Positions 21,230-33,478 of a stretch of DNA of 64,000 nucleotides are shown here, piece by piece; position 1 is the first letter of the stretch, and the number at the start of each line of letters is the position of its first letter. Source of the DNA: Kingdonia uniflora (taxonomy: Eukaryota; Streptophyta; Magnoliopsida; Ranunculales; Circaeasteraceae); the NCBI GenBank assembly GCA_014058105.1, contig JACGCM010002458.1, positions 1 to 64,000 on the forward strand. The letters run 5' to 3'. The notes under the pieces were generated by a model. That model did not search any database, was not told the DNA's origin, and worked only from the letters and a program-made list of their open reading frames with translations. The translations under genes and the position numbers were made by a program.

Positions 21230-22448
21230 ATAGCAAATTTCTTAGTGAGGTCCAATGTTTCTTCTTGGACGATCCATACTTATTCAAGTATTACTCTTAT
21301 CAAATTATTCGTCGATGTGTCCCAAATTATGAACATACCAAAATCATTCAATTTTGCCACACCCACGCTTGTGGTGGCCACTTCAGTTTTAAAAATACCT
21401 CTGGATTTTTTTTTTCAATATGGTCTTTATTGGTTAACCTTATTTCGTAATGCTCACAACAAGGCTTGTGATAGATGCCAGAGAATGTGAGCCTTGTCTC
21501 GTTAAAATATGATGCCCCTAAACCCTATTTTGATTATTGAACTATTCAATGTCTGGGGCTTCATTGGTACATCTATACTATCTTCAGGGGTACACATACA
21601 TCTTATTAGTAGTTGACTATGTAATTAAGTGAGTAGAGGCCATTCCTACCAAAACCAACAATAATTCAGCTGTTGCCAAGTTTCTTAAGGAAAATATTTT
21701 CTCCCATTTTGGTACGCTAAGGACGATCATTAGTGACGGAGGATCACATTTCACCAGTAGAATGTTTGTAAAATTAATAAAAAAACTACGGAGTAACGCA
21801 TAAGGTATCTACACCTTACCATCTGCAGACTAGTGGGTAGGTAGAGGTTTCCTATAAATAAATTGAAAAAATATTCTCCATAAGACGGTAAATGCAAACT
21901 GCAAAGATTGGTCAACTCGACTATTTGATGCTCATTGGGCTTACTGTATAGATTTTAAGACACCTATTAGAATGTCACCATACCGATTAGTCTACAAAAA
22001 AACATGTCACTTTCCTGTTGAATTGGAACACCACACCTATTGGGCAATAAAAGCATTAAATTTTGACATTGAGAACACCAGTTTACAACGTAATCTTCAA
22101 TTCAGTAAGTTAGAAGAACTATCGAATGATCTATACCAATCAACAAAGACTTATAAGGAATGCATGAGAGCATTTCATGGCAAAAATATTTTGCAAAAAT
22201 CTTTTGAACCAAATCAAAAAATCTTATCGTACTCTTCTCGGTTGCATTTGTTTATTGGCAAACTTTAATCTCGATAAACCGGCCCTCTCATTGTTAAAAC
22301 AACTTATCTACATGGTGCAGTTAAGGTAATGGAACCTAGCACTTGCAAAATGCATAAAGTGAATGGTCAACGGCTTAAGCCATATTATGAGTATTTTAGC
22401 TTCACCAATGAAGACTTGAAGTTTTTGGGCCCAGTCTGTGAAGGGTAA
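21230..22448 (+). pseudogene. Integrase of element G
   Basis: The HHCC zinc domain is visible at 21265-21490 (HTHACGGHFSFKNTSG, then CDRCQRM). The core reads ILLVVDYVIKWVEAIPTKTN and RTIISDGGSHFTSRMFVKL (21600-21780). The first catalytic Asp position reads FHW, so it is lost; the second (SDGG) remains. The Glu region is near 21840 (TSGVEVS-like, with a frameshift). The C-terminal part at 21972-22268 (MSPYRLVYKKTCHFPVELEH) is open for 98 codons. It ends with KVNGQRLKPYYEYF near 22380. Confidence 0.85.
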
Positions 22449-22630
22449 CATCCATATTTTTTATACCCAACTTACACTCAGTTTGGGGGTACCTCATTTC
22501 ATCTGGTTGAAGACAATAAACTTAGTACTATCTAGGAGGTAACCCATGTTATATTGGGTACTATGTTCTGATTTTCTTTTCCCCTTCTTTTAAGGTATAT
22601 TCTCAAACATTAGGGACCATTTCTTTCTAG

Positions 22631-22648
22631 TTTGGGGGTGGGGGAAAA
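22631..22648 (+). other. Polypurine-like tract of element G
   Basis: TTTGGGGGTGGGGGAAAA lies about 180 bases after the integrase end, in the place and style of the plus-strand primer tract of this branch. A similar shorter run (TTTGGGGGT) occurs near 22480. Confidence 0.6.
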
Positions 22649-23679
22649 TCGTTTACATTTTTGGCACGTTTTAGAGAAAAGATAGGTTATTATGGTAATT
22701 TATGAGACTCTTTAGCAAGTTTCTGCAAGCTTAGAAGTATTTGGTTATGGTCAAAATATTTTAATCGTAAATACCATAAAATTTAAATTTTCATCAAAAA
22801 CATGCTTAGAAAATTTTTGAACACTATCTTAAGCTAGATGTACTACCATTTAATTAAAAGAAATTTCACGTTGACTGATATTTCTTGAAACAAATGCATT
22901 TCACGATAGTTTTACATTTATTACTTTTGCTAGAATTTTGACCAATCAAAATAAATCTCGTATTTGAAGTAGGAATGATCCACTACAAGGGAAACAACTA
23001 CCTAAGAATAAGTTTGATCTTAAAGTAATATAATAAAGATTTTTATAAGCCAAAATTGCTCTAAAAACTTTCACGATGGAAGGCATGCACGCATGATTAC
23101 AACTGAAAGATGAAGAATTATTACCAATCTTGAGTATAGCCATGAACTAAGTGAAAGGAGCAAGGAAAAATGTCTACTTGTGAGAATTCAGAGCCTAGGT
23201 CACGAAGGAGCACTAAACCCGATAACCTAAGCCAAGTGGCTAGGATTGTCGACCAAAGACTCATATTAAGGTGGCTTCACTAAGGAAACAAGTTCCAAAA
23301 TTAAAGGCTTATAGTTATTCCCCAAAATCAATAATAGAATTCGAATTGACTATGGCACTTGTCAACCTGATCATTGGATTTGTTTTACGAAATACAAAAT
23401 AACTGGATATTGACTCAAGAGCCTCTAAATAAAGCTATATGTCCAATAGTTATTTTCACAACACTCGAAGATATTTGAAAAATATATGAAATCTTATTTA
23501 ATTATTGGGTAGTTTAACTAATTTTGGATAGTTCTCCAAGATCACTAGTTACATATATGTGAAAGAATTAAATTTTAAGGGGCTTACATTCTTAACGTTT
23601 TACCATTATCAAGTATCGATAAGTTCGCTGAAATAACCTAATAAGTATCTAAACTACTAGAAATGGTCATATTGACATT
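22649..23679. other. AT-rich stretch between elements G and C
   Basis: No coding homology is seen. It probably includes the 3' LTR or downstream spacer of element G, but no second LTR copy exists in the window to define it. Short reading frames here show no family motif. Confidence 0.5.
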
Positions 23680-24256
23680 TGTGGGTATAGTCACTGTAAA
23701 CCCCTCACGAGACAGAACTCGTCGTATATGGGTAACCTATAGGTTTAATGGCTTGTTGCATATGTTAAATGCAATCATCTTTGTAATAGCTTATTTCGTA
23801 TCTCAAACTCAAAGCTTCATCCTCGAACTCATCAACATGCAGGAAACACTACTAAAGACATATTCAATATTCCTCAGTTGGAGTCATTGCTTTCGACCTA
23901 CACATCAATAGCTCGATTATTAATGTCCACCATTAATAATCGTAATGGTCATCAAACGGTCATATTATAAGACATATATATAGGACAAGAGAACTGCAGA
24001 TTGGGGGCAGGCAATTCCACACAGAAGAATCTTTACTCCAAAATTCTACAAACTCAGAGCACTCATTATAATATGTTAGCAATCTCAATAAGATCATCTT
24101 TTCTTTCTCAAAACCCTCAAGAGAGGTCGTGGATTTTAACCTATTCAAAGGTTTTCCACGCTAAATTATTTTGTTGATTATTGTTTACTGCTCTTGAGCG
24201 TTCTAGACATATTTGGTGTAAAGGCTAACTCTGAATCCTGGAATTAGGCCATTACA
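23680..24256 (+). repeat. 5' LTR of Tat element C
   Basis: About 577 bp from TGTGGGTATAG to GGCCATTACA. The right end is firm because the primer site follows directly; the left end is inferred from the TG and from weak alignment with the P LTR. A TATA box (CATATATATAGG) lies near 23973-23984. The block GATTTTAACCTATTCAAAGG near 24132 matches the same part of the A and P LTRs, so C belongs to a related subfamily. Confidence 0.75.
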
Positions 24257-24276
24257 TTTGACGCCGTCTATGGGAA
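24257..24276 (+). other. Primer-binding site of element C
   Basis: TTTGACGCCGTCTATGGGAA directly follows the LTR end ATTACA. It differs at two positions from the site of element B. Confidence 0.85.
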
Positions 24277-24328
24277 CCAAAGTTCTCAAACCCATTATCT
24301 TAGAAACCGTTGATCATCTTCTTTCAGA

Positions 24329-25887
24329 ATGCCACCTCCAGGTCAGAGTACGCTGATTATTCATGCAGAAGAAAATGCCATACTAGCAGTTCTGCGGGCC
24401 ACTTTAAATTCTAAAACAGAAAGATGTGTTGCTTTGGAGCAACGGCTAGCGAGGGTACGTGATGTACTAAAGGTTCTACAGGGTAAGCAGGTCGCCGCCC
24501 AGAAGAACAAAGCCATGTAACCTGAAGGCTCGCGAATCTTCATCCATGATAGAATAGAACCTCCTCCGAAAGGCAATCACTGATGAGGTACGCTTCGATC
24601 TGACTATCATCAACAAAAAATGGAGCCCATCCCGATTTAGGAGGCCCACAAGGAAGTTGATGGCATCCCAGAGTGAGTCAGACAGGCTAAAAATCTATCA
24701 TAAAGAGTTCTAGTCCCAGCAAAAGAACGTCTAAGTGAAGGGAGTGGCGACCATAATCCTAGAGAAGGATGCATCATACGCCCGACCACTGCATCACGAT
24801 AATATGTAACTCAAGAGAATGTTAAAATGTGAATAAAAGAATTACTCGAAGCTTAGACTTTGACTAAAGGAATCTACAACAGATTACAGAAGAGCCCGAT
24901 CGCGCAGGAGCTGTTGGATGACAAGGTCCCCACTGGGTTTCATACTCCGTAGATCCAAAAATACAAAGGAATTGATCCAGTGGAACACGTTCAAGAGTTC
25001 CAAGATGCTTTAGGCCTACATTCCACGTCCAGCCATATTTTATGTCGGCTCTTTCCGACCAGCTTATCATGCAAGCCCCTGCGCTAGTTCCACACACTAC
25101 TTGAAGGATCCATCATAACTTTCAAACAGATGCGAGAACTCTTCGTCAAAAATACTCCTACAGCAGAGAAAAAGAGGAGAATTTATACTCCCTTTTAAGC
25201 CTTAATTAGATGCCAGGAAAGAAGCTCGAGACATTCACTAAGAAGTTTTTGAAGCTAGCCCAAAATGTAGGTCAGCTAAACGAAAAGATCACTATTTCAG
25301 TTTTCACCAATGCTTTACTTGTTGATGGAAGGGCAAAGGAGTACCTCTTCCTAAATAAGCCAACAACTCTGGAAGACATGATCGAAAAATTCAATGGGTA
25401 TATCGACCTAGATAGAATGGTGTCTAACAGGCATAAATCTCAGAAGTCAACATTAATAGCTCCAGATCATTAAGCCAGCCAGGATTTTAATCATGCTATC
25501 GATCAGGGAGGAGAAAGGAAATGGACAAAATCTAACGACGAGTGACCTCGAAAGGGGAGTAACTTGCTAAAGCCCTATCTTCCCAAGATGAATGTGACCA
25601 TAACCAGTATTTATCCTATACTTCAAAGTGATAGGTTTTTCCGCAATGCACAGTATCTCCAACCTATTGAGAACAAACCATATTGCATTAACCACAAGGT
25701 CCGCCATCATGAGACCGAATACTGTTTTTCCTTGCAAAAACTGTTGGAGTACATCTTTGCAGATGGAAGAATGCATGAATACATTATGGACGTTGAAAGT
25801 TACAAGAACGGGAGTTACAAACTTTCTACTGATGTCGTACAAACCGAAGAACCGGTAGGAGAGAAACAAGTAGGAAGAAGTCAATAA
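24329..25887 (+). pseudogene. gag of element C
   Basis: An ATG at 24329 opens a 63-residue N-terminal segment. The capsid-type part reads LLDDKVPTGFHTP and VEHVQEFQDALGLHSTSSHI (about 24910-25040). It continues at 25210-25473 (ALLVDGRAKEYLFLNKPTTL). The Cys/His segment PYCINHKVRHHETEYCFSLQ lies near 25680. Each part aligns with gag of A and B in the same order. Stops, including one at the W of the QWFH motif, break the frame. Confidence 0.8.
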
Positions 25888-26560
25888 AGAGATTGACAAA
25901 CTCATCGAAGTTAGTTTTATCATAAAGGCTAATTACCTAGAATAGATCTCAAACATTGTAGTAGTCCCAAAGAAGAACGGACAGATCAGGGTGTGCATGG
26001 ATTTTACCGACCTCAACAAACATACTCCAAAGAATAGTTTTTCACTTCCTATCATAAACTATCTGCTCGATTCTACTGTGGAACACGAACTCCTGTCCAT
26101 GATAGATGTCGTATCAGGATATAATTAGGTACCTATACTACTTGATGACCATGAAAAGATAGCTTTCATTAAAGAACATGACTTATACTGCTATAAGGTC
26201 ATGCATTTCTATTTCAAGAATGTTGGAGCTACTTATCAGCATTTGTTGACACAGATGTTCAAAGATAACCTTGGAAAAGTGATGGAAGTCTACATTGATG
26301 AAATGTTGCGTAAAAGTCTTAAAAAAGGGAACCATATTACAGACTTACGCACTACTTTCGAAATTCTACGCTTCTACAAGATGAGGCTCAACCCTAAAAA
26401 ATGCAAGTTCAGGGTCCGGTCAGAAAAATTCTTGTGGCATTTAATCAGTAAGAGAGGTATAGAAACTAATCCAGATCGTATTCACGCACTATTGTCTATG
26501 CCTTCTCCAAAAATAAAGAAAGACGTACGGAAGTAATCAGGCAAGATTGCCACAATAAAT
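25885..26560 (+). pseudogene. Reverse transcriptase of element C
   Basis: Follows gag with almost no gap, so the whole protease is deleted. RT motifs are visible: VVVPKKNGQIRVCMDFTDLN, then LLSMIDVVSGYN, then the catalytic box changed to VYIDEMLRK near 26300 where YIDD is expected. The thumb reads MRLNPKKCKFRVRSEKFL and ends with MPSPKIKKDVRK at 26536. Stops interrupt it near 25950 and 26130. The enzyme is inactive on two counts: the second Asp is replaced by Glu, and the frame is broken. Confidence 0.88.
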
Positions 26561-26639
26561 TGTTTGTTTCGAAGTCTTTAGATCGATGTCGATGGCTGAT
26601 TAACCTATTACGTGAAGGGACAACAAAGCAAAAGTCTAA

Positions 26640-27700
26640 ATAGGATCTTGAGATCGAGTGGACAATAGAATTTGAAGCAACATTTCAGGAACTCAAACTT
26701 TTCTTGGTTTCACCACCAGTGATGAGTACACCTAATGAGGGGGAATAACTCATAATATATCTTGTAGTCACCAACTAATCATTAAGTTATGTTCTCATTC
26801 GACTTGATAGAAAGACGGAAAAACCTGTCAACTTTATCAGAAAAACTCTCACTCCAGCAGAGTCCCTATATACTAAGATCTAGAAATTACTCTTAGCTTT
26901 CGTATACACATTGCAAAAATTGAGACAGTATTTTTAACCACACTCAGTTTGAGTGGTGACAAATTATTATTTCAGAGACATCTTATCCAAATGGGACAAA
27001 TCTAGACGAGTATAATAATGGTCAGTCACTCTTGGCGAACATGACATCCGTTTTGAGCCGCAACATTTCGAAAAAGGCCAAGCAGTAACAGATTTCCTTG
27101 CGGACTTCCCAGTAAAAGATCCTGACTGGGAAAAAGATACTATAGATACCAATTAGAAGTAATTCGAAGAAAAGTTCATAGAGAAGTCAGATTGGATAAC
27201 TAAAAAGGGGTGGCATCTTTTAACTGATAGATCTTCTGGACTAGCAGGATCAGGTATCAGAATCATGCTTATCATACCTTCCAATGATAGGATTGAGAAA
27301 GCAGTCAGGCTCAATTTTGAAGCTACCAACAATGCTGCCTAGTATGAAGCAATGATTCATGGTTTAGATATGGCTCTTAAGATTAGAGTCTCAGAGCTGT
27401 CTGTGTATACGAACTCTTTACTCATTGTGAACCATTACACAGAAAAATTCTGGATGAACGGAAAGATGATTGACTATGTAGTAGTAGTAGCCGACAGAAT
27501 GAGTAGATTCAAAAGAATTGCTATTGAACATTTACCGCACGGAAAAAAATGGCATTCTTACTCTCTCGCTTATCTGGTAGGAATCCTTGGTATAGAAGCT
27601 TGTTATCTGAAGATCGAAGTATTATCTACCCCCAGTATTAACATTATAACCTCAAATTTTGTCAATACTGGGGGCGTTGATGAGGACGAGAACAATTGGG
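26640..27700 (+). pseudogene. RNase H and second RNase H-like domain of element C
   Basis: Classical RNase H follows RT (TIEFEATFQELKLFLVSPPV, then KPVNFIRKTLTPAESLYTKI, to about 27150). The additional RNase H-like domain then reads HLLTDRSSGLAGSGIRIMLI near 27220, RLNFEATNNAA before a stop near 27340, and LSVYTNSLLIVNHYTEKF near 27400. The E position is replaced by a stop and the D of VYTD by Asn. The tail to 27700 (DEDENNWG) is the usual linker to integrase. Confidence 0.8.
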
Positions 27701-27839
27701 GATGACCTTTCCTCAAGTATATTGGGACGAAAAATACGTTTGACAGAGATCGCCAAATAGATCCCACTGAAAGGTGATGCGTGCTTGATAATGTTAAGCG
27801 GCACATCGTGAAAAATGGTCTTCTATAATAAATTTTAGT

Positions 27840-28920
27840 CACAGGGCCGTATCTTGAATGCTTATCTAACAAAAAAGCTCAAAAATTCCTTCACGAACTC
27901 CATGAAAGCATTTGTGGCTCCCATACAGCAGGATGATCTCTAGCCAATCGAGCTCTTAGTCAAGGGGGTCTTTTGGGCAAAAATGAAAGCTCAAGCCATG
28001 GAGATCGAAGCGAGTGTGATACATGTCAATGATATGGCCCCCAAATTTGAGCTCTAACCTTGAAACTGTTTTAGTGGAATGTTGTCTGGCTATTTAAAAG
28101 ATGGGCACTCGATCTCGCAGGAGAATTCCTCACCACACTGGGCAATAGGATGCACCTCTTAGTAGTAACAGATTACTTTGTTAAATGGGTTGAAGCAGTC
28201 CTACTGTATCGCACACGAGAAGACAAAGTCATCGAAATTATATAGGAAACCATCAGCAACCGTTTTGGGTGCCCCCAACTCATTAGAATGATAATGGACC
28301 TCAATTCTTTGGCTCCAGAGTTATCAAATTCTTCAATGAACATTACATCATACACTCTCCTTCTGATCCATATTACCCACAAGAAAATGGTCAGGCCAAA
28401 ATCAGTAATTGTACTATCGTAGATTGAATCAAAAACGTTTGACAGAGATAAAGATAAATTGGGTCCAAGAATTACCACATGTGTTATGAGCATATCGAAC
28501 AACACCTCGAGTGCCAATTGGATGTATGTTGTTCCTCATGGCTTATGGTATAGAAGCAATCATCCCCACTTGGTATCTTCACCCAATAAGTGGCCATATC
28601 TTGACAGATGAAGAAAAAAAATTCATATTGGCATGTAACATGAACTGGATCGAGGAGACTAGAAATAGAGCAATCATGAATTTGGGATGATACCACCAAG
28701 CTCTAGCCCGATCTTACAACAAGCTCGTTCATCATAGAGAGTTCAAAATCAAAGATCTCATCCTAAGAGAAATTCTCAAACATAGAAAAAAAAGTAAATA
28801 CTAGGAAACTATCAAAAAATTAGGAAGGTCCTTTTGTCATTATTGGAAAAATTGGCCTTGGTTATTACAATCATGCCACTGACACGGAGATCAAATCCCT
28901 AATCCTTAGAGCATGAGGAG
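27840..28920 (+). pseudogene. Integrase of element C
   Basis: Zinc domain: HELHESICGSHTAG near 27900 and CDTCQ near 28020. Core: LFKRWALDLAGEFLTTLGNR, then HLLVVTDYFVKWVEAVLLYR at 28090-28210. The first Asp (LDLAGEF) is kept. The second Asp region reads MIMDLNSLAPEL near 28300, in place of an NGxQF-type motif. The C-terminal half is in shifted frames to about 28900. Non-functional. Confidence 0.82.
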
Positions 28921-28964
28921 ATTGAAGTTATATTGCAGATAAAAATCAATCTATTATCTTGTAT

Positions 28965-29126
28965 GACGGTTTTACATCAATGAAAGACTTATGTTTGATC
29001 CCCATACATTTGAGTACTTTCTACTATTTCATGCAGTACTCTATCTAGCACGTTCATCGCACGTCAATCTTACACTAATGAAATACTTGTGTTCGATTGC
29101 CCTATACTATAGTACTTTTCTAATAT
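28965..29126 (+). repeat. Two ~99-bp repeat units after integrase (element C)
   Basis: Units starting near 28973 (ACATCAATGAAAGACTTATG) and 29072 (ACACTAATGAAATACTTGTG) share several blocks and end with GTACTTTTCTA-like sequence. They precede the 43-bp array. Confidence 0.65.
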
Positions 29127-29150
29127 ATCCAACAAGTACATCTATATACT

Positions 29151-29500
29151 GATTACAGATCATTTTCTGCTTCAGCCAAACTGATCATCTATACATTACA
29201 AATCATTTGTTACTTTAGCCAAACCGATCATCTTTACATTACAGATCGTTTGTTGCTTCGGTCAAACCGATCATCAATACATTACAGATCATTTATTGCT
29301 TTGGCCAAACCGATCACCTATTATATTACAGATTGTTTGTTGCTTCAGCCAAACCAATCATCTATACATTGCAGATCATTTTTGCTTCGGCCAAACTGAT
29401 CACTTATTATATTATAAATCGTTTGTTACTTCTGCCAAACTGATAACATATCACATTACGAATAATTTATGGCTTCAGCCAAACCGATCTTCTATTCTCC
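29151..29500 (+). repeat. 43-bp tandem repeat, about eight units (element C)
   Basis: Units start at 29151, 29194, 29237, 29280, 29324, 29367, 29409 and 29454. Each has a CATTACAGATCATTTGTTGC half and a TTCGGCCAAACCGATCATCT-like half. Head-to-tail with no spacers, and several point differences per unit. It sits in the hypervariable spacer between integrase and the antisense ORF. Confidence 0.92.
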
Positions 29501-29888
29501 TCTCCGTTCGTTGCCTCAGGAACCATCTACTATACGATAGCCTTCGGGATCATCCTATACAACGGATATTCATCTCATACAGTATCATTGGTTTATTCAA
29601 AGGTTAGCATAAATAACTATTCAAGAGAGTCATATTTTCAAACACTTTATCTACTATATGCGTTAGTATAAATAGCGCCTTCTCACAATCGTTACTCCTC
29701 ACTAGAACTATCCCTCGAGCCATTATCTATATTAGAAGGTCCCGCAATGTCACGTGCACAACCCTTGTACAACCGTTGAGGCATAATCTATAACATTCTC
29801 CCCATAACAATTTTCTTTCCATCTTTAACCATGCTCTATTTCAGAACTCCAATTTTGGCTACCATGGGATCTAGATGCTCAGACCGTA

Positions 29889-30880
29889 TTACTTGTTGTC
29901 ACACTGTGTACCTTTGCCAACTAAACCATCATATACTAGTTTACTTTCTACTTCTAATCTCTTAAACTCTGATGCAAATAATGAAATCACTGCTGTTATA
30001 TCTCTCTCGTATACATCACCTGCCTCAGTCTTCACCTGTTTAGACTGAATAAGCTCGGTAAGTTTACTTTGAGCTTCCTTTAACGAAGCTTCCAAATAAT
30101 CGCAACGCTTCTATACTCGTCGCTTCTCATCCAAGACATTAGAATTCCAAGATTCCAACACTGTCATGAACTCATCCATATGATAAATCAAAGATATCGA
30201 CCCTTCAATTCCCGCTTCGCGATTTTCCTATTCTCCCCCCCACTCATCAAGACGTATCTCCGCCTGTAATTGGTCAGCATCTAACTTTGTATTTGCGTCA
30301 CATAATTTTGCATTCTCTTCCAGGTGCTCCAAGATATTTAACTTTAACGCCTGTATGGTATGCTCTAGATTCACTATTTTGTTCTAAGCCTCATTTGTGC
30401 TTTTGTTATGCTTATTACGGGCCTTTCCATCTTCTTTTTTTATATATCAGTAACTAACCACAATACTTCATACTTAGAAGATCGAGCTCGCGTATCAGCT
30501 ATCTCCGCTTCAAGCATATTTACTTGAAATTGTAAGTCTTTCACATTTTTACCTTCCTTCTCTAATTCTGCCAGCAGTTCTATAATTCAAAATTGAGCTG
30601 ATGTTAACTCCGCCCCTATAAATCCAACCTCTTTCTTACATATAATTGCTTTTAACTCCTCAATTATTCTCAGTCCGCTGGCTCGATACGCTTTTTCTTC
30701 TGTAGCTCTTCAGACAATCGAGCTCCTATATTTCGCTCTCGTACTATCTCCACCTTCATGCATTCTTCTAATCTAATAACACTTTTTAGTGCCCCCTTAA
30801 GCGAACTTAGGTGAGCTTTTAATTATCCGTTTTGGATGCATAACGCGTCACAATGACTTTGAACAGCTATCGGCTCTACC
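29889..30880 (-). pseudogene. Antisense ORF of element C, C-terminal coiled-coil part
   Basis: Minus-strand frames include a clear homolog of the P aORF end at 29889-30095 (DITAVISLFASEFKRLEVES). Upstream there are degraded charged helices to about 30880. It is the counterpart of P 1074-2760. Heavily broken by stops. No catalytic motif is seen. Confidence 0.6.
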
Positions 30881-31213
30881 TGTCATAATAGTTTACATTT
30901 ATAATAGTTCAATTATACCATAATTACATATCACATTTAACAAGTTTAAATTAGGAACATGGTATCTGAGTAATATCGATACATCGTTCTATTAATCATT
31001 ACAGAGAATAGATTTCATTTATCATCAATAATAGTATGCAAGGATCTAACACATATGCTGGGTCGGTAAAAAAAAGAAGAGAATACCTTATTTTTGATTC
31101 TTCAAGAAATGAGAAAACTACCCTTTATCTCACAAACTTTTTCTATTCGTTACTTGCACATCTACCGAAGTGGTAAGGGTCACCACCTCCTACTGATGTT
31201 TTTTATTCCACGA

Positions 31214-32447
31214 TCAGGGTATCAGACTTTTGACCTCCTCCTCATCCTCTTCTGATGACAGTTCCCTCGGTCTAGGAATGAGTTTTTTACCAACAATTTC
31301 TCCATAACCTTTGGTAAAAAACATATTCTTAGCCTTGGCGTTCTCTACAACAAAATCCATCCCATATTCTGTCACGAATTTCCTAAATTCCTTCTCTACC
31401 CTAGCAAGTTCTCCTCCATAAAAATCAATAGCACTGCCTATATGGCGTCGATGTTCTGTTCGGGCAGCAACTTTTGCTCGTAACTGATATATATGCTCCT
31501 TTAATGCCATATGCGCCTTGTGCATCCGTTGGCGCATTTATTTATACAATAACACTTAAAGCCCTCAAATTAGCTTATACCTTCATTCAAACAGTCACTT
31601 CTTTTGACAATCATGTTGCTAAAGACATCTTTTGCTCTACGTATTATAATAACTCATCCTATAACCCCTTTAATTCACACTCTAATCACTTTTAGACCTC
31701 TATTTGCTTTTTTCTTATCCTGAAAAATGCAATTCTCATGGCCCTCCAATCCTACATAAAGCCAAACGCATCAAATAATGGTTCTACATCACCCCATACA
31801 ACAGACACTTCAGCACGTGTAGAATACTTTCTTTCCTCTAAACTATGACGATTACGTGCTTCTTAAGCTACAAATATAACTCGAGCTAGGTCTGGAACTA
31901 TACCTCTCTCCTTTAAAAGATCTATATAAGCTTCTTTTAACCCTCATTCACTATCTAATTCGACAAAAAAATACAATGTCAGATCTATTAACATACTTTG
32001 ACACCTAGCCTTATCACTCGTGTCATTAAAATAGGGTAACTCTTTTGGTTTTCACACTAATACCCCCCTTTCCTCTTCCTTTCTTAACACCTCGTCCATT
32101 TCTACTTTTATATTAGCATATCTATACTGAAGATCATATAACTCTTAAAAAGTTTTCTCTAAATTCAACTTAAATTGTCTTCTCTCATATTTAGTTTTAT
32201 TAAATACTTGTTGAAAACAAGCCATAAAATCCCTTGCTCTACTCAATAGTCTCTCCAGTTTGGAATTAATTTTTCTCAGTTGCTCTATCTCCAACATAGA
32301 GTACAAATATTTTTTTATAATAAAGACATCCAAGGTGAACATGTATCTAATCATTACATCAACTTTAACAATATAGAGTACAATCACATTGAAATCACAT
32401 GAACTATATCAAATCAAAAATAGAATACCACCAAAGGTTTAGAGATT
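31214..32447 (-). pseudogene. Antisense ORF of element C, middle part left of insertion D
   Basis: A 107-codon open segment at 31214-31537 reads LKEHIYQLRAKVAARTEHRR and ends in an acidic tail, RELSSEEDEEEVKSLIP. A Lys/Arg-rich helical segment lies at 32145-32387 (LRKINSKLERLLSRARDF). The acidic tail parallels P 2926-3108. The ORF is cut at 32447 by element D and resumes at 44255. Confidence 0.6.
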
Positions 32448-32452
32448 CTTGC

Positions 32453-33192
32453 TATAGGGGCCTAACTTCTTTAGGAGGGGAACTTGGCTCGTACACCACG
32501 GGGTCAAATCTTCAAGAAAAGGAATACAAGAACGTTATCTAGAACTAGAACGATCAATAGACAATATACTTGTGTGGAGGCCTTGAATGTGACTCTCCAC
32601 GACCTCTGATAAAGATTTTTAAGTGTGTTTATATTTCTATCGATTGGTCGAAGGTTCGATTACTGGGTTTTTACAGGGTGATCGAAGGTAAACTGCAAAG
32701 GGGCTGGGAGGGGGGGATTTTCGTAACCTGCCCTTGGTTCCCCATCTCTCCTATTTAAAGAACATAGGAAGGGCAGAGTTACCAAGGTTAGGTCAGATTC
32801 CAAGGGTACCATCCAGATATTCCGGCGGGGTTATGGGCGCCAGAAATGTCGGTACTATCACTGTAACAGTTGTTGGGTATGTCGCTGTACTTCAACATTG
32901 TGGCAGTGGTTGGGTCTGTCACTGTAGCTGCAAGGACCAACCACTGCACCGTCTTTTCTGGTGAGCTGACTGTCTATCCCGTCATACTTCGACCATGTAC
33001 AGATATGGTCAAAGTGTTTCTGCTGCGATGTGTGGAGTTTTTCCTCGAGGCTTGTTTAGAGTCGGAGCTTTATCTTCAGATGATCTTCGGGAGGCTTGTT
33101 TCGGATTTGTATTGACTTTGATATGTTCAAGAAGGGTTCAAAGTAGCCTTCAAGTATTGTCTAGGGTAGAAGGCTATGATTAGGCTACTACA
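32453..33192 (-). repeat. 3' LTR of element D
   Basis: 740 bp; the minus strand runs from TGTAGTAGCC to CCCCTATA. It is the partner of 43512-44249. The end lacks a canonical CA, but both copies stop at the same point and the 5-bp duplication begins there. Confidence 0.9.
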
Positions 33193-33207
33193 TTCGCCCC
33201 CTCTCAG
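33193..33207 (-). other. Polypurine tract of element D
   Basis: The minus strand reads GAGAGGGGGCGAA immediately before the LTR start. It matches the tract of element P and fixes D's direction. Confidence 0.85.
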
Positions 33208-33389
33208 CGAAGGTCTCAAAACCAGGTGTAGAGGCATTTGCTGAGAAAACAGCTTGTTAAGAAAACTGTTTGCAAAAAAAACTATTTGACCTTGGAAGTC
33301 GAGCGGTTTGACTGTTGGCTTTCGGGTAGGTAATAAAAGAGGGTAATTAAGAGGTGTTGGTGGCTAAAAGGTAATAAATGAAATGAGGC

Positions 33390-33397
33390 TATAAGTA
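33390..33397 (+). promoter_or_regulatory. TATA-like box of the element D antisense ORF
   Basis: TATAAGTA lies about 85 bases before the first ATG of the plus-strand ORF (33479). Position and orientation match the TATA boxes before the antisense ORFs of P and C. Confidence 0.45.
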
Positions 33398-33478
33398 TGG
33401 GTTATGGGGGTAGGGGTATTGCATGTTATTCTTCTATTTCATTCTCCTCTCTTTCTTCTGAAAATTTTGAAAAATTCT

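Larger units (their letters stand above)
19470..22650 (+). mobile_element. Athila-like Ty3/gypsy remnant G
   Basis: The plus strand carries the end of gag, the start of protease, the end of RT with RNase H, integrase and a polypurine-like tract. There is no 5' LTR, no start of gag and no catalytic RT. The sequence style (ALLDL protease loop, [14 protein letters not shown], integrase with AYWAIKALNFD) is that of the Athila branch, not the Tat copies around it. Multiple stops and frameshifts are present. Confidence 0.8.

Noticed and set aside
29151..29500. CRISPR-like direct repeats of 43 bases
   Set aside because: Units are directly head to tail with no unique spacers, are imperfect, and lie in a plant retrotransposon spacer.
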